Below, one piece after another: positions 19,742 through 28,248 of a stretch of DNA of 64,000 bases (positions within the stretch are counted from its first letter, which is position 1; each line of letters starts with the position of its first letter). The stretch covers positions 124,001 to 188,000 of the forward strand of contig JAJDTM010000005.1 in the NCBI GenBank assembly GCA_022827185.1, read 5' to 3'. The DNA is from Candidatus Poribacteria bacterium (GTDB taxonomy: Bacteria; Poribacteria; WGA-4E; WGA-3G). Both the position numbers and the translations under genes were made by a program. The notes beneath the pieces were generated by a model. It worked only from the letters and a program-made list of their open reading frames with translations, was not told where the DNA came from and searched no databases.

Positions 19742-20047
19742 TTAATTTCCGCTTCTGACATCTGTCGCAACTCGTTTCGCATCTGCATCAATCATCTCTC
19801 TGAGGATTTCGCCCTCTGGCAGTTTATTATACAAGAGAAAGAACATTAAAAGCGAATAGATAACGAGCGACTCAATGAGTGCCAAGCCGATAATCATTGC
19901 AGTTTGGATCTGTGGTGCGGCATCGGGTTGACGTGCGATACCTTCAAGAGCGGTACTTGCGGCATTTGCTTGTGCTCTTGAGGCGAAAATGACAGCGATC
20001 GGCAATCCCAAAGTTACACCGAACGCCAACACTGCTAAATAAATCAT
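19742..20047 (-). CDS. atpE: ATP synthase c subunit with Na+-site-like residues
   Basis: The 101-residue hairpin protein forms the rotor ring. The loop ARQPD (38-42) and ion-binding Glu59 in LALIESLVIYS are clear. Aligned on ARQP, Gln26, Glu59, Ser60 and Tyr64 match the Na+ ligand set known from Ilyobacter tartaricus (Gln32, Glu65, Ser66, Tyr70), but Thr67 and Val63 are both Leu here. The glycine-rich motif of helix 1 is replaced by Phe, Ser and Ala residues (FASRAQANAAS), which could change the ring size. The C terminus is about 20 residues longer than usual. A Shine-Dalgarno (AAGGAGGACA) precedes the ATG. Confidence 0.93.
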   Translation of the reverse strand: MIYLAVLAFGVTLGLPIAVIFASRAQANAASTALEGIARQPDAAPQIQTAMIIGLALIESLVIYSLLMFFLLYNKLPEGEILREMIDADAKRVATDVRSGN

Positions 20048-20071
20048 GAAATGTCCTCCTTGGACGGATAA

Positions 20072-20113
20072 GGACTTGTTGTAGGGGCGGGGTTACCCGG
20101 CCCCTACAAGTCC
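20072..20113. repeat. Palindromic REP-like element between atpB and atpE
   Basis: GGACTTG..TAGGGGC at 20072-20088 pairs with GCCCCTACAAGTCC at 20100-20113, apart from a 3-base bulge. The sequence resembles the GGGTAACCC-containing repeats at 13505-13609. A hairpin here could tune the relative amounts of AtpB and the abundant AtpE. Confidence 0.65.
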
Positions 20114-20120
20114 CAGAAAA

Positions 20121-20951
20121 TTAGTGATGCGCTTCATGCGCGTCGTCATGGTGTTCTATAAACAACACGATGTAGATAGTTGTTAAAATAGTAAAAACGA
20201 ATGCCTGCAGGAAACCAACAAACAGCCCGAAAAACAGCATAGGCACTTGCACCGGAATAATCGGTATGGCATCTGCAATCAGCACGATAAGTCCAAGTTT
20301 TGTGAGTTCAATAACCACCGCTTTCTCACCAAAAATGTTTCCGAAAAGTCGGACAGCGAGCGAACCTGCCCGCGATAACTGGGCAACAACTTCAAGTGGG
20401 AACATTAAGACACCCAACCACGGTGGGTTACCGGCTAAATGTTTCAGATAGCCCACTATCCCGTTCTCTTTAATAGCAATAATTTGAACGCCTAATACAG
20501 CCGTTATACCGAGGGCAAGCGTTGTATTCAAATCTGCTGTTGGGGGTTGAAGCCCCGGAATGATTCCGAGATAGTTCAGGGCGAGAATAAAGATAAAGAA
20601 GGAGCCGACGAATGGAACATACTTTTTGCCGTGATCGCCTAAAATCCGCCCGAAGAAGTCCATAATCCCGCCGACAAACACCTCTAATAGGGTTTGTCCT
20701 TTCCCTTCAGGTATCCGTTTCAACTTCCGGGTGGCGAAGATAAAAAGCAGTGCTAAGACGAGAACAGCAAAGTATGTGTTGGGTATGAGATCGGGCTGAT
20801 GCCACCGAGTCGGTTCCGGGATTATTTCATCGGGTAAAAACTGTGAAATCGGAGAGAGCAAACTACGGTGACCATTCTCGGCTGCGAAACTCCCGACGAC
20901 TATTGCCAAACTGAGTCCCACAACCAAGCAGATAAACGATAGCTTTTTCAT
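20121..20951 (-). CDS. atpB: ATP synthase a subunit
   Basis: The 276-residue multi-spanning Fo subunit forms the ion channels next to the c-ring. The essential Arg lies in SLAVRLFGNIFGEKAV, the family signature. Several membrane helices follow, and the C-terminal helix GLFVGFLQAFVFTILTTIYI with FIEHHDDAHEAHH is typical. The N terminus has a signal-like hydrophobic stretch ending AAENGH, then a periplasmic stretch PDEIIPEPTRWHQPD. It is the first membrane-sector gene after atpI, 83 bp away. Confidence 0.96.
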   Translation of the reverse strand: MKKLSFICLVVGLSLAIVVGSFAAENGHRSLLSPISQFLPDEIIPEPTRWHQPDLIPNTYFAVLVLALLFIFATRKLKRIPEGKGQTLLEVFVGGIMDFFGRILGDHGKKYVPFVGSFFIFILALNYLGIIPGLQPPTADLNTTLALGITAVLGVQIIAIKENGIVGYLKHLAGNPPWLGVLMFPLEVVAQLSRAGSLAVRLFGNIFGEKAVVIELTKLGLIVLIADAIPIIPVQVPMLFFGLFVGFLQAFVFTILTTIYIVLFIEHHDDAHEAHH

Positions 20952-21034
20952 ATTTTATTACGGTGTCTCTTATAGTAAGGTAGCGGTGTTTTTTTGAGTG
21001 CTTTCCTGTTAAGAGTCAATTTGAAAACTTCACC

Positions 21035-21442
21035 TCACGGCTGATTGGAATCCTTATTGGCAAGGATGCGTACCATCAGGCTAATTGCTTTGATAATAAT
21101 CGCACCCTGTACTAAGGCGATCCCGCCAGCGAGTGCGTAAATGTTCATCCACTCCATTTTAAACAGGAGATAGAGCAATCCGCCAAGTATTGCGTATTTA
21201 CCGATCGCGATGAAACCCAGCAGATACTTCGCCCGCCTCGTTTTCCCTGGACGCATCAGTCGTCGAACGACGAATTCAAGCGACCAGAACAGACTCAAGC
21301 TGATAGCACTGCCAATCAAGAAACTCGGGAGCGCAAGACGTTTGAAGACTAACAGTGCTGCCGCAATAACAACTGTAAGACAAATCGTCAAGATGTAGAT
21401 ATGACGAATGGATCGGTCGCCAAATTCTAACACGGGACCCAT
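21035..21442 (-). CDS. atpI: AtpI-like four-TM protein (ATP synthase subunit I type)
   Basis: The 135-residue protein has four predicted membrane segments (about 14-34, 39-58, 72-94, 100-122) and basic loops (RRLMRPGKTRRAKYL), the layout of the subunit I family encoded before atpB in many operons. It is thought to help c-ring assembly or ion supply. The sequence is poorly conserved, so the call rests mainly on topology and position. Confidence 0.75.
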   Translation of the reverse strand: MGPVLEFGDRSIRHIYILTICLTVVIAAALLVFKRLALPSFLIGSAISLSLFWSLEFVVRRLMRPGKTRRAKYLLGFIAIGKYAILGGLLYLLFKMEWMNIYALAGGIALVQGAIIIKAISLMVRILANKDSNQP

Positions 21443-21869
21443 CTAAGCAGCTGTTCTTAGAAATCTATGTTTTTCAAAACGATAGATTCCTAAAGGGGTC
21501 CTAATCCCCTGTTACGATACTCGTCAGTATCTAAGCCTGAATACCATTAAGGTTTCTGATACGTCGTCAGAAATGATACTCGGAACTGCACGCCACAAGG
21601 AGACACGTGACGTGGTGGAACCCACAAAGTTAGCACCGAAATGCTAACGCCTTTATTTTTCTTTTTCCCATTGTCGCAATTTTTTATACCGCTTCGACGT
21701 TGCGGGGGGTGCGGGTTGCGTGGGTCTATAGTAGAACCATGGTTTTGGCGATTCTACTCACATCAACACTTCGCCCAAAAGACGAACCTGCTTTTTAGGG
21801 TTTCCACAGATCCGTCAAGATTTATCTATATTTACTCGGTTTTAGAGGTGTGTAGAAACATCTCCTGTG
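21443..21869. other. Structured intergenic region between atpZ and atpI
   Basis: The 427-bp gap contains a row of hairpins. TTAGaAATCTAT (21457-21468) pairs with ATAGATTcCTAA (21482-21493). AGGGG/CCCCT lies at 21494-21510, GATAC/GTATC at about 21535-21551, and a perfect GTTAGCA/TGCTAAC at 21629-21648. The last is followed on the + strand by a T-rich run. This could be a leader or attenuator for the - strand operon or a small RNA. I see no convincing coding sequence in it. Confidence 0.5.
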
Positions 21870-22178
21870 CTACGTTTCTTCGGTGTCTTGTGCTTGTCCT
21901 GAAGTGTCGTGGCGTTTTTTTGTTAAGCGTGCAAGCCGTCGATTCCAGCGTGCGATTGAACGGAACATCTCCATGAATCCGGCGGCAACCCCTATGCCGA
22001 AACCGATGAAGGATCCAACCGCTGCGTTGCCTAATTTTCCACCGATCCACTTGCCTCCGAAATAACCGATACAGATGGCGAGCGCAAGCGTTATCCCGAT
22101 GGACGCGAGGTCAAACATTCCCACATTTTCATGTTTGAATTGGTTTAGCCGACGTTTAAACATGACGGTTGTTTCCAT
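21870..22178 (-). CDS. atpZ: AtpZ-like two-TM protein (ATPase gene 1 type)
   Basis: The 102-residue protein has two glycine-rich membrane segments: IGITLALAICIGYFGGKWI and VGSFIGFGIGVAAGFMEMF. The GYFGGKWIGGKLG and GFGIGVAAGF patterns fit the AtpZ/AtpI (PF09527-type) family, which occurs first in many atp operons and may form a small cation channel with AtpI. The tail is basic then acidic. A promoter lies 50-80 bp upstream. It is the first gene of the operon, 427 bp before atpI. Confidence 0.8.
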   Translation of the reverse strand: METTVMFKRRLNQFKHENVGMFDLASIGITLALAICIGYFGGKWIGGKLGNAAVGSFIGFGIGVAAGFMEMFRSIARWNRRLARLTKKRHDTSGQAQDTEET

Positions 22179-22228
22179 AAGATGAAAATGGTATTAGAAA
22201 TAGATTTCCTCGTTACGCAACGGTATAT

Positions 22229-22257
22229 ATTATAACACGCGAATATCGGGAATGCAA
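22229..22257 (-). promoter_or_regulatory. Sigma70 promoter of the atp operon
   Basis: On the - strand TTGCAT (22257-22252) and a perfect TATAAT (22234-22229) are spaced by exactly 17 bp, 51 bp before the atpZ start. The sequence after the -10, ATATACCGTTGCGTAACGAGG in two blocks ATATACCGTTGC and GTAACGAGG, resembles that after the promoter at 23963-23991. Confidence 0.75.
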
Positions 22258-22450
22258 AAAAAAATAGTATCTCTTCTGAATTGGGAGTTCGTGGAATTGG
22301 ATGAATCTCGGATGGATAGGATTAGAGGGATTATGGTATCTTCAGTTATGGCATAGTTGCTTGCCTACCGATAAGAAAATTTCCAAATCCCTCTATTTTT
22401 TAACCAATGAAAGTCAGACACTTCGACCTACAATTACTTAAGCCTTATTT

Positions 22451-23866
22451 TCATTGAATTAGGACAGCCCAATGACCTTCGGTCGGTGCAGATAATGTTA
22501 TATTATCACTGAAAGGTATTTCTTCTTTCAATGTCCATTCGCTTTTAGCGATATTTAGCCATCTGATTGTTAGTTTTTCGGTGCCTGTCTTTCCACCAGC
22601 ACTCAGATCAATATCGACTGAGCCGCCATTCGGAAAGTAGACAGCGTATTCCCGTCCTGGATTTGCGATGGTATACGCGCCGTTATCTGCTCTATCAGAA
22701 AGCAACGCATTGTGCGGTTCGCACGTGAAGATGTCCATTTCATCTGTGATAGTTCGCATACTCTTAAGGTGCGCTTGTGCTGTTTCGTTCAAACCGACGC
22801 CACTGTCCGGACGATGGAATCGTGCTGATGCAAATCCGCCGAAGATGTTTCGCCAAAACCGCTCCAATCCATCTTGCGTACTGCCGAACCGTCCACCGTC
22901 AGCACCGTAGATTTTAATATTATTGATGGGACGGACCGGTGAGAGTTTCGCTCGGATGTTCTGAGCGTTATCCCAATGTCGTTGTCGCTTCTGATGGTTG
23001 TTCTGTGATATATCACAAAACGAGTAGGTTTCAGGATGGTCAAACGTGGCTTTATGCTTCTTGTCGGATAAATCCCATGGGTCCCACATTTCTGTCGTTT
23101 CGACGACGCGTCCTGCTTCTGCTGCCTGCTTCTGGATATACGTTGCCCAGTATTCACCCCATGCAGCTGTGACAGCGGTTTCGTTGTCCATGCAGTAGAG
23201 GATATGCCCATACGGTAGTGTTTCGGAGAGCAATTTATCCACAAATTTTTCCTGATATTTCAAGACGATTTTTTGATTGCGTTCTTTCGGCACAGACCAG
23301 AAAAAGTTATTCTCCGTTGCAACAGGATGGCTTTTGACGACAGTCGGTAACCCCGTCTCCTCTGCTGTATAATTGCTGTTATTTTTGGGATTGAACGGAT
23401 TGGCAGCCCAAGGTTCGCGGTAATAGTTGAAGGTTGCCCATACTTCGATTTGGACGATGATATCCATATCGTGTGTCCATGTGATGAAGTTCCGAAAACG
23501 GTTCCAGAATTCCTCGTTCCACTGGTTCAAATCATATAGGCCGCCAACTTTTTTAAAAGGTGGTACATCGCCTTCATCAACCCAACTCATTGTGGAGCGG
23601 ACATAGTTGCCACCTACAGACTTCAACAGTTCGAGATGTACTTTGAGGTTGGGGATCTGAAATAGATTGTCTTCAACTGAGCCACCGATGAGTAGGATTG
23701 GCTCGCCTTTGTACTGCCAGTAACGCGGGTTTTCTTTATAAATCTGGATCCGTTTTTTTTCCATCTCTGTATCCTTTTCGGCTTTGGTTTCTTGTGGTGC
23801 TGAATAAAAGGAAATGCATACGAGTAGAGCCAACATAAGTTTGTAGGGTCCCCACAGATTTCGCAT
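22451..23866 (-). CDS. Secreted glycoside-hydrolase-like TIM-barrel protein
   Basis: The 471-residue protein has a signal peptide (LMLALLVCISFYSAP). The mature part starts like DUF4038-type or GH140-type proteins, with NPRYWQYKGEPILLIGG, then VGGNYVRSTMSW, and a barrel with IIVQIEVWATFNYYRE. HILYCMDNETAVTAAWGEYW could hold the acid/base Glu. The last 90 residues (YTIANPGREYAVYFPNGGSVDIDLS onward, in blocks) resemble the small beta domain found at the C terminus of these enzymes. It probably acts outside the cytoplasm on polysaccharide. The substrate is unknown. It has its own promoter. Confidence 0.75.
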   Translation of the reverse strand: MRNLWGPYKLMLALLVCISFYSAPQETKAEKDTEMEKKRIQIYKENPRYWQYKGEPILLIGGSVEDNLFQIPNLKVHLELLKSVGGNYVRSTMSWVDEGDVPPFKKVGGLYDLNQWNEEFWNRFRNFITWTHDMDIIVQIEVWATFNYYREPWAANPFNPKNNSNYTAEETGLPTVVKSHPVATENNFFWSVPKERNQKIVLKYQEKFVDKLLSETLPYGHILYCMDNETAVTAAWGEYWATYIQKQAAEAGRVVETTEMWDPWDLSDKKHKATFDHPETYSFCDISQNNHQKRQRHWDNAQNIRAKLSPVRPINNIKIYGADGGRFGSTQDGLERFWRNIFGGFASARFHRPDSGVGLNETAQAHLKSMRTITDEMDIFTCEPHNALLSDRADNGAYTIANPGREYAVYFPNGGSVDIDLSAGGKTGTEKLTIRWLNIAKSEWTLKEEIPFSDNITLSAPTEGHWAVLIQ

Positions 23867-23962
23867 AAAAAATTCTCCCGAATATTAAGGTATATTTGAC
23901 CACAGTTGTTACAAGGACTCAACGGCGTTAGAAACAAGCGTCCTTGCTAAGCAACAGCATAT

Positions 23963-23991
23963 ATTATACCATAAAATTCAGGAGAATACAA
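23963..23991 (-). promoter_or_regulatory. Sigma70 promoter of the GH-like gene
   Basis: On the - strand TTGTAT (23991-23986) and TATAAT (23968-23963) are spaced by 17 bp, about 97 bp before the start at 23866. The downstream sequence ATATGCTGTTGC and TTAGCAAGGA closely matches the same region of the atp promoter. Confidence 0.7.
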
Positions 23992-24030
23992 TTGAACCGT
24001 TTCTGGACAACACACGGATATCGTTGAAAT

Positions 24031-26040
24031 CTAAAATGCTCGAATCACTTTTGCGACCAATCGTTGTTTGAATTCCGATGCGTTTGGGTCGCCGAGGATG
24101 ATGAAGAAATCGGTGCCAGCGTATCCAGAGCGACGCAATGCGAAATAGATATTAAATCCTTCTACTTGCCAGATTAAACGGCTTCCAAGACTTAAGGCGG
24201 GACTGAAATCATAGGCAAAGGTTAGGATCTGTTGATAGCGTCTTTCAAAATGCCATTGGATACGTGAGGAGAGTCCTGCGGTGAAGCCGTAGGCACGCAG
24301 ATTAAGATTCCCGCTGATACGATGAATCCGCTCACCTGCTTGTTCACCCCACGTGTAGTTAACACTGGTATTGTTGAATTGATCCGAGGCACGAGCACTT
24401 AAGCCGAAACTGAAGACACTATCGGTGAATTCTTCAAATTGTCCGCCATCCCAACTAATAGCAAGTCTGTAATCGCTATGTGTCAAGAGATGTAAAAAGG
24501 TAGAGAGGTTCCGCCGAAAAACTTCACCTTCATAGGTGTTAGAAGCTAAGGCACCAGCCCAAAGATTGACACTGCGGATAAATCCATCTCGCCATTCGTT
24601 CCGTATGGATCCTTGTACATACCCACCGCGGTAGCCGGTAAATGGGTGATATCCAAGGTTATTTACGAAATCTGGATCTACAAAAAACACAGCGACTTCT
24701 GGTTCAAAAAGCGATCCATTGTATCTTAGACTGGCATTTCCCTCTCTGCCATCTGACCGCCCTACCCAACTTTGGGTAAGTGTTGATGCCGCCGAAATTT
24801 TACTGTGTCGCACATCTCCTGAGAGATGAACGACGTTGTTCGCTTCGTTGTCACGGCGATGGTGCGAAAGGAATGCCGTGCTAATACTGGATGTCGCCGT
24901 TAACGATTGTGAGGCTTGGAGGATAAAGTTCTGGTTGTTTCGATGATAAGTGCCTAACGTGCCGACTGAGGTATTTTTTCCAATTTTTCCAAAGAGTTTT
25001 AGCCCCGCGTCCATATCTTCTATCCGCCGCGAGTGGAGAAGCCCTCCAACGCTGTAAACATTGCCACCTTCCGAAAAGAAAGGTCGTCGGTCCTCAACGT
25101 AGCGCTCACCGTAAGAGAAGTCAATACCTTCAACAGCTTGTTCAATGTTATCGAAATCTGGGTTGGCTGTTCCGATGAGACGCAGCTGTGGCGTAACCTC
25201 ATAGCGGAGGTCTGCTCCTGCGCGGGCGGTATACACTCTTCGCGACTCGGAGGTCGCTTCTACAGAAGTCTCCGTTTCACTGATACCGCCTATCAGATAG
25301 GGTAACAATTTTAGGTCACGTTTTCGTGGCGGTGGTAGTACGTCAATCCAATGTCCATCGTTCTCTCGAAATTCCTGAACACCAAGGTTGCACCACCACG
25401 ATCGTTCGCCAGTCCGTTGCTGAAACCGGTCAAGATTGATCCCCATCCGAACGGGGTCTGTTGTATCAGGATAATCCAGCATCTGCCACGGGATTTCCAT
25501 CTCTACAACCCACCCGTCTTCTACAATCTGTGCCGCGGTTTTCCAGAGTCCGATCCATTCGCTTTTTTCCGCGCGTCCGGTGGCGAGATGCGCGTACTTC
25601 GTGCCGAGTGGATTTACGATAAAGAAATTTCTGTCAGAAAACTGGTGTGTGTGGAACGGGTCAAGACTGAAAGAAACCCAGTCTTCTCCACGGATTCGGG
25701 TTTGGTCTTTAACTTGGCGCGCCACGATTTTATCGGGCAGATCATCGTAGAGATGAAGCCCAACGTAGATGGCTTTGTCAGTGTAAACGAGCCGACCAAT
25801 GGATTGGTTCTTTGCTGGTTTTTCGGTGCGTTGGTCGGTGAATCCTACGGCTTGCGGTGCATTTTGCCAGCAAGTGTCATTAAGGATACCATCAATAGTG
25901 GGCGGTTGATCGGTTTTGACTGCGGAGAGTTCTTTTTTGACGGTTTGTGTGTTTTGAGCCTTTACGGTCTGTAAGTTTGCGATTAAAATAAGCAGTAGTG
26001 TGATGAGCACCACTGTCGCATGAATTTTTTGTAGTTGCAT
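24031..26040 (-). CDS. DOMON/CBM9-like plus DUF5916 outer-membrane barrel protein, copy 1
   Basis: The protein starts at ATG 26040 or at TTG 26043 just before it, downstream of GGAGG. A signal peptide (VVLITLLLILIANLQTVKA) is followed by a CBM9/DOMON-like beta-sandwich (about 40-225: QPPTIDGILNDTCW, IYVGLHLYDD, VEDGWVVEMEIPWQML). A long DUF5916 region of amphipathic strands follows (about 235-670) with PDFDNIEQAVEGIDFSYGER and EDRRPFFSEGG. It ends in Phe, as outer-membrane barrels do. Two close paralogues lie at 28249-30219 and 37952-39937. Role unknown; surface binding or transport of sugars is plausible. Confidence 0.85.
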   Translation of the reverse strand: MQLQKIHATVVLITLLLILIANLQTVKAQNTQTVKKELSAVKTDQPPTIDGILNDTCWQNAPQAVGFTDQRTEKPAKNQSIGRLVYTDKAIYVGLHLYDDLPDKIVARQVKDQTRIRGEDWVSFSLDPFHTHQFSDRNFFIVNPLGTKYAHLATGRAEKSEWIGLWKTAAQIVEDGWVVEMEIPWQMLDYPDTTDPVRMGINLDRFQQRTGERSWWCNLGVQEFRENDGHWIDVLPPPRKRDLKLLPYLIGGISETETSVEATSESRRVYTARAGADLRYEVTPQLRLIGTANPDFDNIEQAVEGIDFSYGERYVEDRRPFFSEGGNVYSVGGLLHSRRIEDMDAGLKLFGKIGKNTSVGTLGTYHRNNQNFILQASQSLTATSSISTAFLSHHRRDNEANNVVHLSGDVRHSKISAASTLTQSWVGRSDGREGNASLRYNGSLFEPEVAVFFVDPDFVNNLGYHPFTGYRGGYVQGSIRNEWRDGFIRSVNLWAGALASNTYEGEVFRRNLSTFLHLLTHSDYRLAISWDGGQFEEFTDSVFSFGLSARASDQFNNTSVNYTWGEQAGERIHRISGNLNLRAYGFTAGLSSRIQWHFERRYQQILTFAYDFSPALSLGSRLIWQVEGFNIYFALRRSGYAGTDFFIILGDPNASEFKQRLVAKVIRAF

Positions 26041-26069
26041 CAATTGGCATCCTCCGTGATTAGTACGGC

Positions 26070-26103
26070 AAAAAAACGCCGAATGCCCATCTGAGCATTC
26101 GGC
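26070..26103 (-). terminator. Rho-independent terminator of the ECF-TPR gene
   Basis: A perfect 9-bp stem GCCGAATGC/GCATTCGGC (26078-26103) with an 8-base loop is followed on the - strand by seven Ts. It lies 20 bp after the stop of the sigma gene and before the DUF5916 copy 1 gene, which must then have its own promoter or depend on readthrough. Confidence 0.85.
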
Positions 26104-26123
26104 ATCTAAAAGTAGACGTTATC

Positions 26124-27824
26124 CTACTTCTGTCCCAAGACCTTCAGAAACTCTGGATCGTCCTTTACATCCGAAAATTCGGGTGCTCCAAGGAAAGAAG
26201 GGTAGTAGCTATCCCGATAATTATAGGAATCTACGACGTAGTAGTCCTGGGCGGTCTTCAAATGATGTAGCGTTTTCTCGCGATCCTTTTCCGATGCCCA
26301 GATACTCACAGCCAGCTGAAAGTGAGCGTAATGGTTGTCATTTCCCAAATCGACAGCGATTTGTAGCATACGCTTTGCTTCGTCATACTTCTTCGACCAT
26401 ACCAGACAGCAACCGACGTCATGCGCAGCCCAAATAAGGTCGTAAACATTTACCGGATAACCGGCATTCTGTTTTTCTGCGTCTCCTTCAATAAACGTCC
26501 GGACATCCATCCAGACTTGATCGAAACGCTCCCAGTCTTCCTGTTTGCTATACAACAAAAGCCGATTCGTTCTTACAGCCAACCAGAATCGGAAGTAATG
26601 CTTCCATCTCTGGTCTTTGTTAGCACGTTCCAACTTTTCTATTCCGAGAAGTGCGTCATCTAACCGCCCATTCGCGCGTAAGATTTCTGCTCCCATTTGC
26701 AAGAAATCGCAACGTGAGTAGTCACTCACTTTAGGGTTCTCTAAGCGTTCAGATGCCTCATTATAAAGTTGAATCCAGTCATCGATACGCCCTTCCGCTG
26801 CCCAAGATCCAGCACTGTTCAGATTGGAAACAATCCGCAATACATGTTTCTCTGACTGGTTGCATGCCCAACGGTAAAGACGCGTCTGTTCGTCAATAAC
26901 TTCTTGATTTCTCTCAAGACAAGCGAGGGTATGGATTAACCCGTCATGCGACCAGAAACGCTCTGCATCATCTGGCGCGATATCCATATACCGACGGAGC
27001 AGAGATAACCGTTTTTCCATGCCGAGACTGCCCATACACGGGTATATATCATCAACAACAAGATGCACTAACTCAGGCGTGATTTCACCCTTAAGTGCGT
27101 CTTCAATCTCTTTGGATGCCTCCTGAAAAATATCCGCTCTTGATGCCGGATCAGATTTTACTTGTTCCACGAATGCATCGAACTTGCTCCGAAGTTGCTC
27201 TAATTGACTCATGATATTCTCCTTCAAATTATCTGATAATTGGAAATGACCAAAGAATTCTTGATCTAAGAGTTCTTGGTCTGTTTGTAGACGTTTTCGC
27301 GCACGTTGCAGTCGGCTCGTAATTGTATTCACCGACACGCCCATGAATTCGCCGATCTCTTTCGTTGACATTTCGTCAAGATAGTAGAGTGTGACGACCT
27401 TGCGTTCATTTTCTGGCAGTTTTTCCAGTAGCCTTTTTACGAGCTCCTGGCAATACTCAGTTCTTTCGGTTACTTGTTGCTTCGACATATAGTGTGTATA
27501 GGAGGAATCCTCAATTTCTTCCTGACGTGTGTCCTCCAAGGATTGTATCACAGGCTTCTGCTTTCGGACCCAATCAATGCAAAGCCTATTTGCGATGACA
27601 TGGAGCCACCCAGCAAATTGATTGGGATTCTTGAGCGTCGGAAGTTTTTTGTATGCCTTAAGGAAGGTGTCTTGCATAATCTCTTCCGCATAGTGAAAAT
27701 CTTGGATCTTCCGCCAGGCAAGGGCATGAACGCTTTTTTGGTGCCTTTCGACCAAGATGCTAAACGCAGCGTCGTCGCCCGATAAGATTTTGCGAATCAG
27801 TTGAACATCGTCTTCTCTTTCCAC
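26124..27824 (-). CDS. ECF sigma factor with long helical-repeat (TPR-like) C-terminal domain
   Basis: Residues 1-185 are an ECF sigma factor: region 2 with AEEIMQDTFLKAYKKL and NQFAGWLHVIANRLCIDW, and region 4 with LPENERKVVTLYYLDEM, then TKEIGEFMGVSVNTITSRL. A linker with FQLSDNLKENIM leads to a 360-residue helical domain with TPR-like pairs (DEAKRMLQIAVDLGNDNHYAHFQLA in blocks, EKTLHHLKTAQDYY). No membrane segment is seen, so it is probably cytoplasmic, with the tail sensing a partner. GTG start, 7 bp after AGGAGG. A close sigma relative with a different tail is at 56891-58447. No separate anti-sigma gene adjoins it. Confidence 0.88.
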   Translation of the reverse strand: MEREDDVQLIRKILSGDDAAFSILVERHQKSVHALAWRKIQDFHYAEEIMQDTFLKAYKKLPTLKNPNQFAGWLHVIANRLCIDWVRKQKPVIQSLEDTRQEEIEDSSYTHYMSKQQVTERTEYCQELVKRLLEKLPENERKVVTLYYLDEMSTKEIGEFMGVSVNTITSRLQRARKRLQTDQELLDQEFFGHFQLSDNLKENIMSQLEQLRSKFDAFVEQVKSDPASRADIFQEASKEIEDALKGEITPELVHLVVDDIYPCMGSLGMEKRLSLLRRYMDIAPDDAERFWSHDGLIHTLACLERNQEVIDEQTRLYRWACNQSEKHVLRIVSNLNSAGSWAAEGRIDDWIQLYNEASERLENPKVSDYSRCDFLQMGAEILRANGRLDDALLGIEKLERANKDQRWKHYFRFWLAVRTNRLLLYSKQEDWERFDQVWMDVRTFIEGDAEKQNAGYPVNVYDLIWAAHDVGCCLVWSKKYDEAKRMLQIAVDLGNDNHYAHFQLAVSIWASEKDREKTLHHLKTAQDYYVVDSYNYRDSYYPSFLGAPEFSDVKDDPEFLKVLGQK

Positions 27825-28248
27825 GAGGTTTCCTCCTAATGAACAGATTGGATGGCGTTCGCATTTGCCGAAAAGTTCAGTAAAATGCCGAGGTTTGTAA
27901 AATAATCAGTGCGCAATGGTTAACACCTTCTATCATTAAAGACGGAAGTTTGATCAAAAAACGTGCATCACGTTAAAAAAACTTAAAAGATTAGTTGCCA
28001 TACGCGCATTCGACGTTGATTCCCTACGCGTTTATATTGAACTCGCGTTAAATTAGATGCAGGTTAAGAATCAAATTCTTAACCTGCATCTAAGTGCTTT
28101 TAAAGGACTGAATCCTTGCATATTCAGAAAATTTGTCCATACAAGCATCATCAGATTACTAATTCTACACGCTCCTGTTCTGAGACTAACCGCATTGTAC
28201 AGTAGAGCCAGGCAATCCTTAGCTGTCAAATTTAATTGTGGTGAGACT
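27825..28248. other. Intergenic region with a 19-bp perfect inverted repeat
   Basis: The 424-bp gap has no supported gene. At 28053-28093, TTAGATGCAGGTTAAGAAT and its exact complement flank a 3-base CAA loop. The palindrome lies between two - strand genes and has no T-run on either side, so it looks more like a REP or small MITE-like element than a terminator. The rest probably holds the sigma gene promoter, which I could not place with confidence. Confidence 0.6.

Noticed and set aside
25351..25974. Long antisense frames shared by the three DUF5916 genes
   Set aside because: They recur because the coding strand is conserved among the paralogues; they lack starts and domains.
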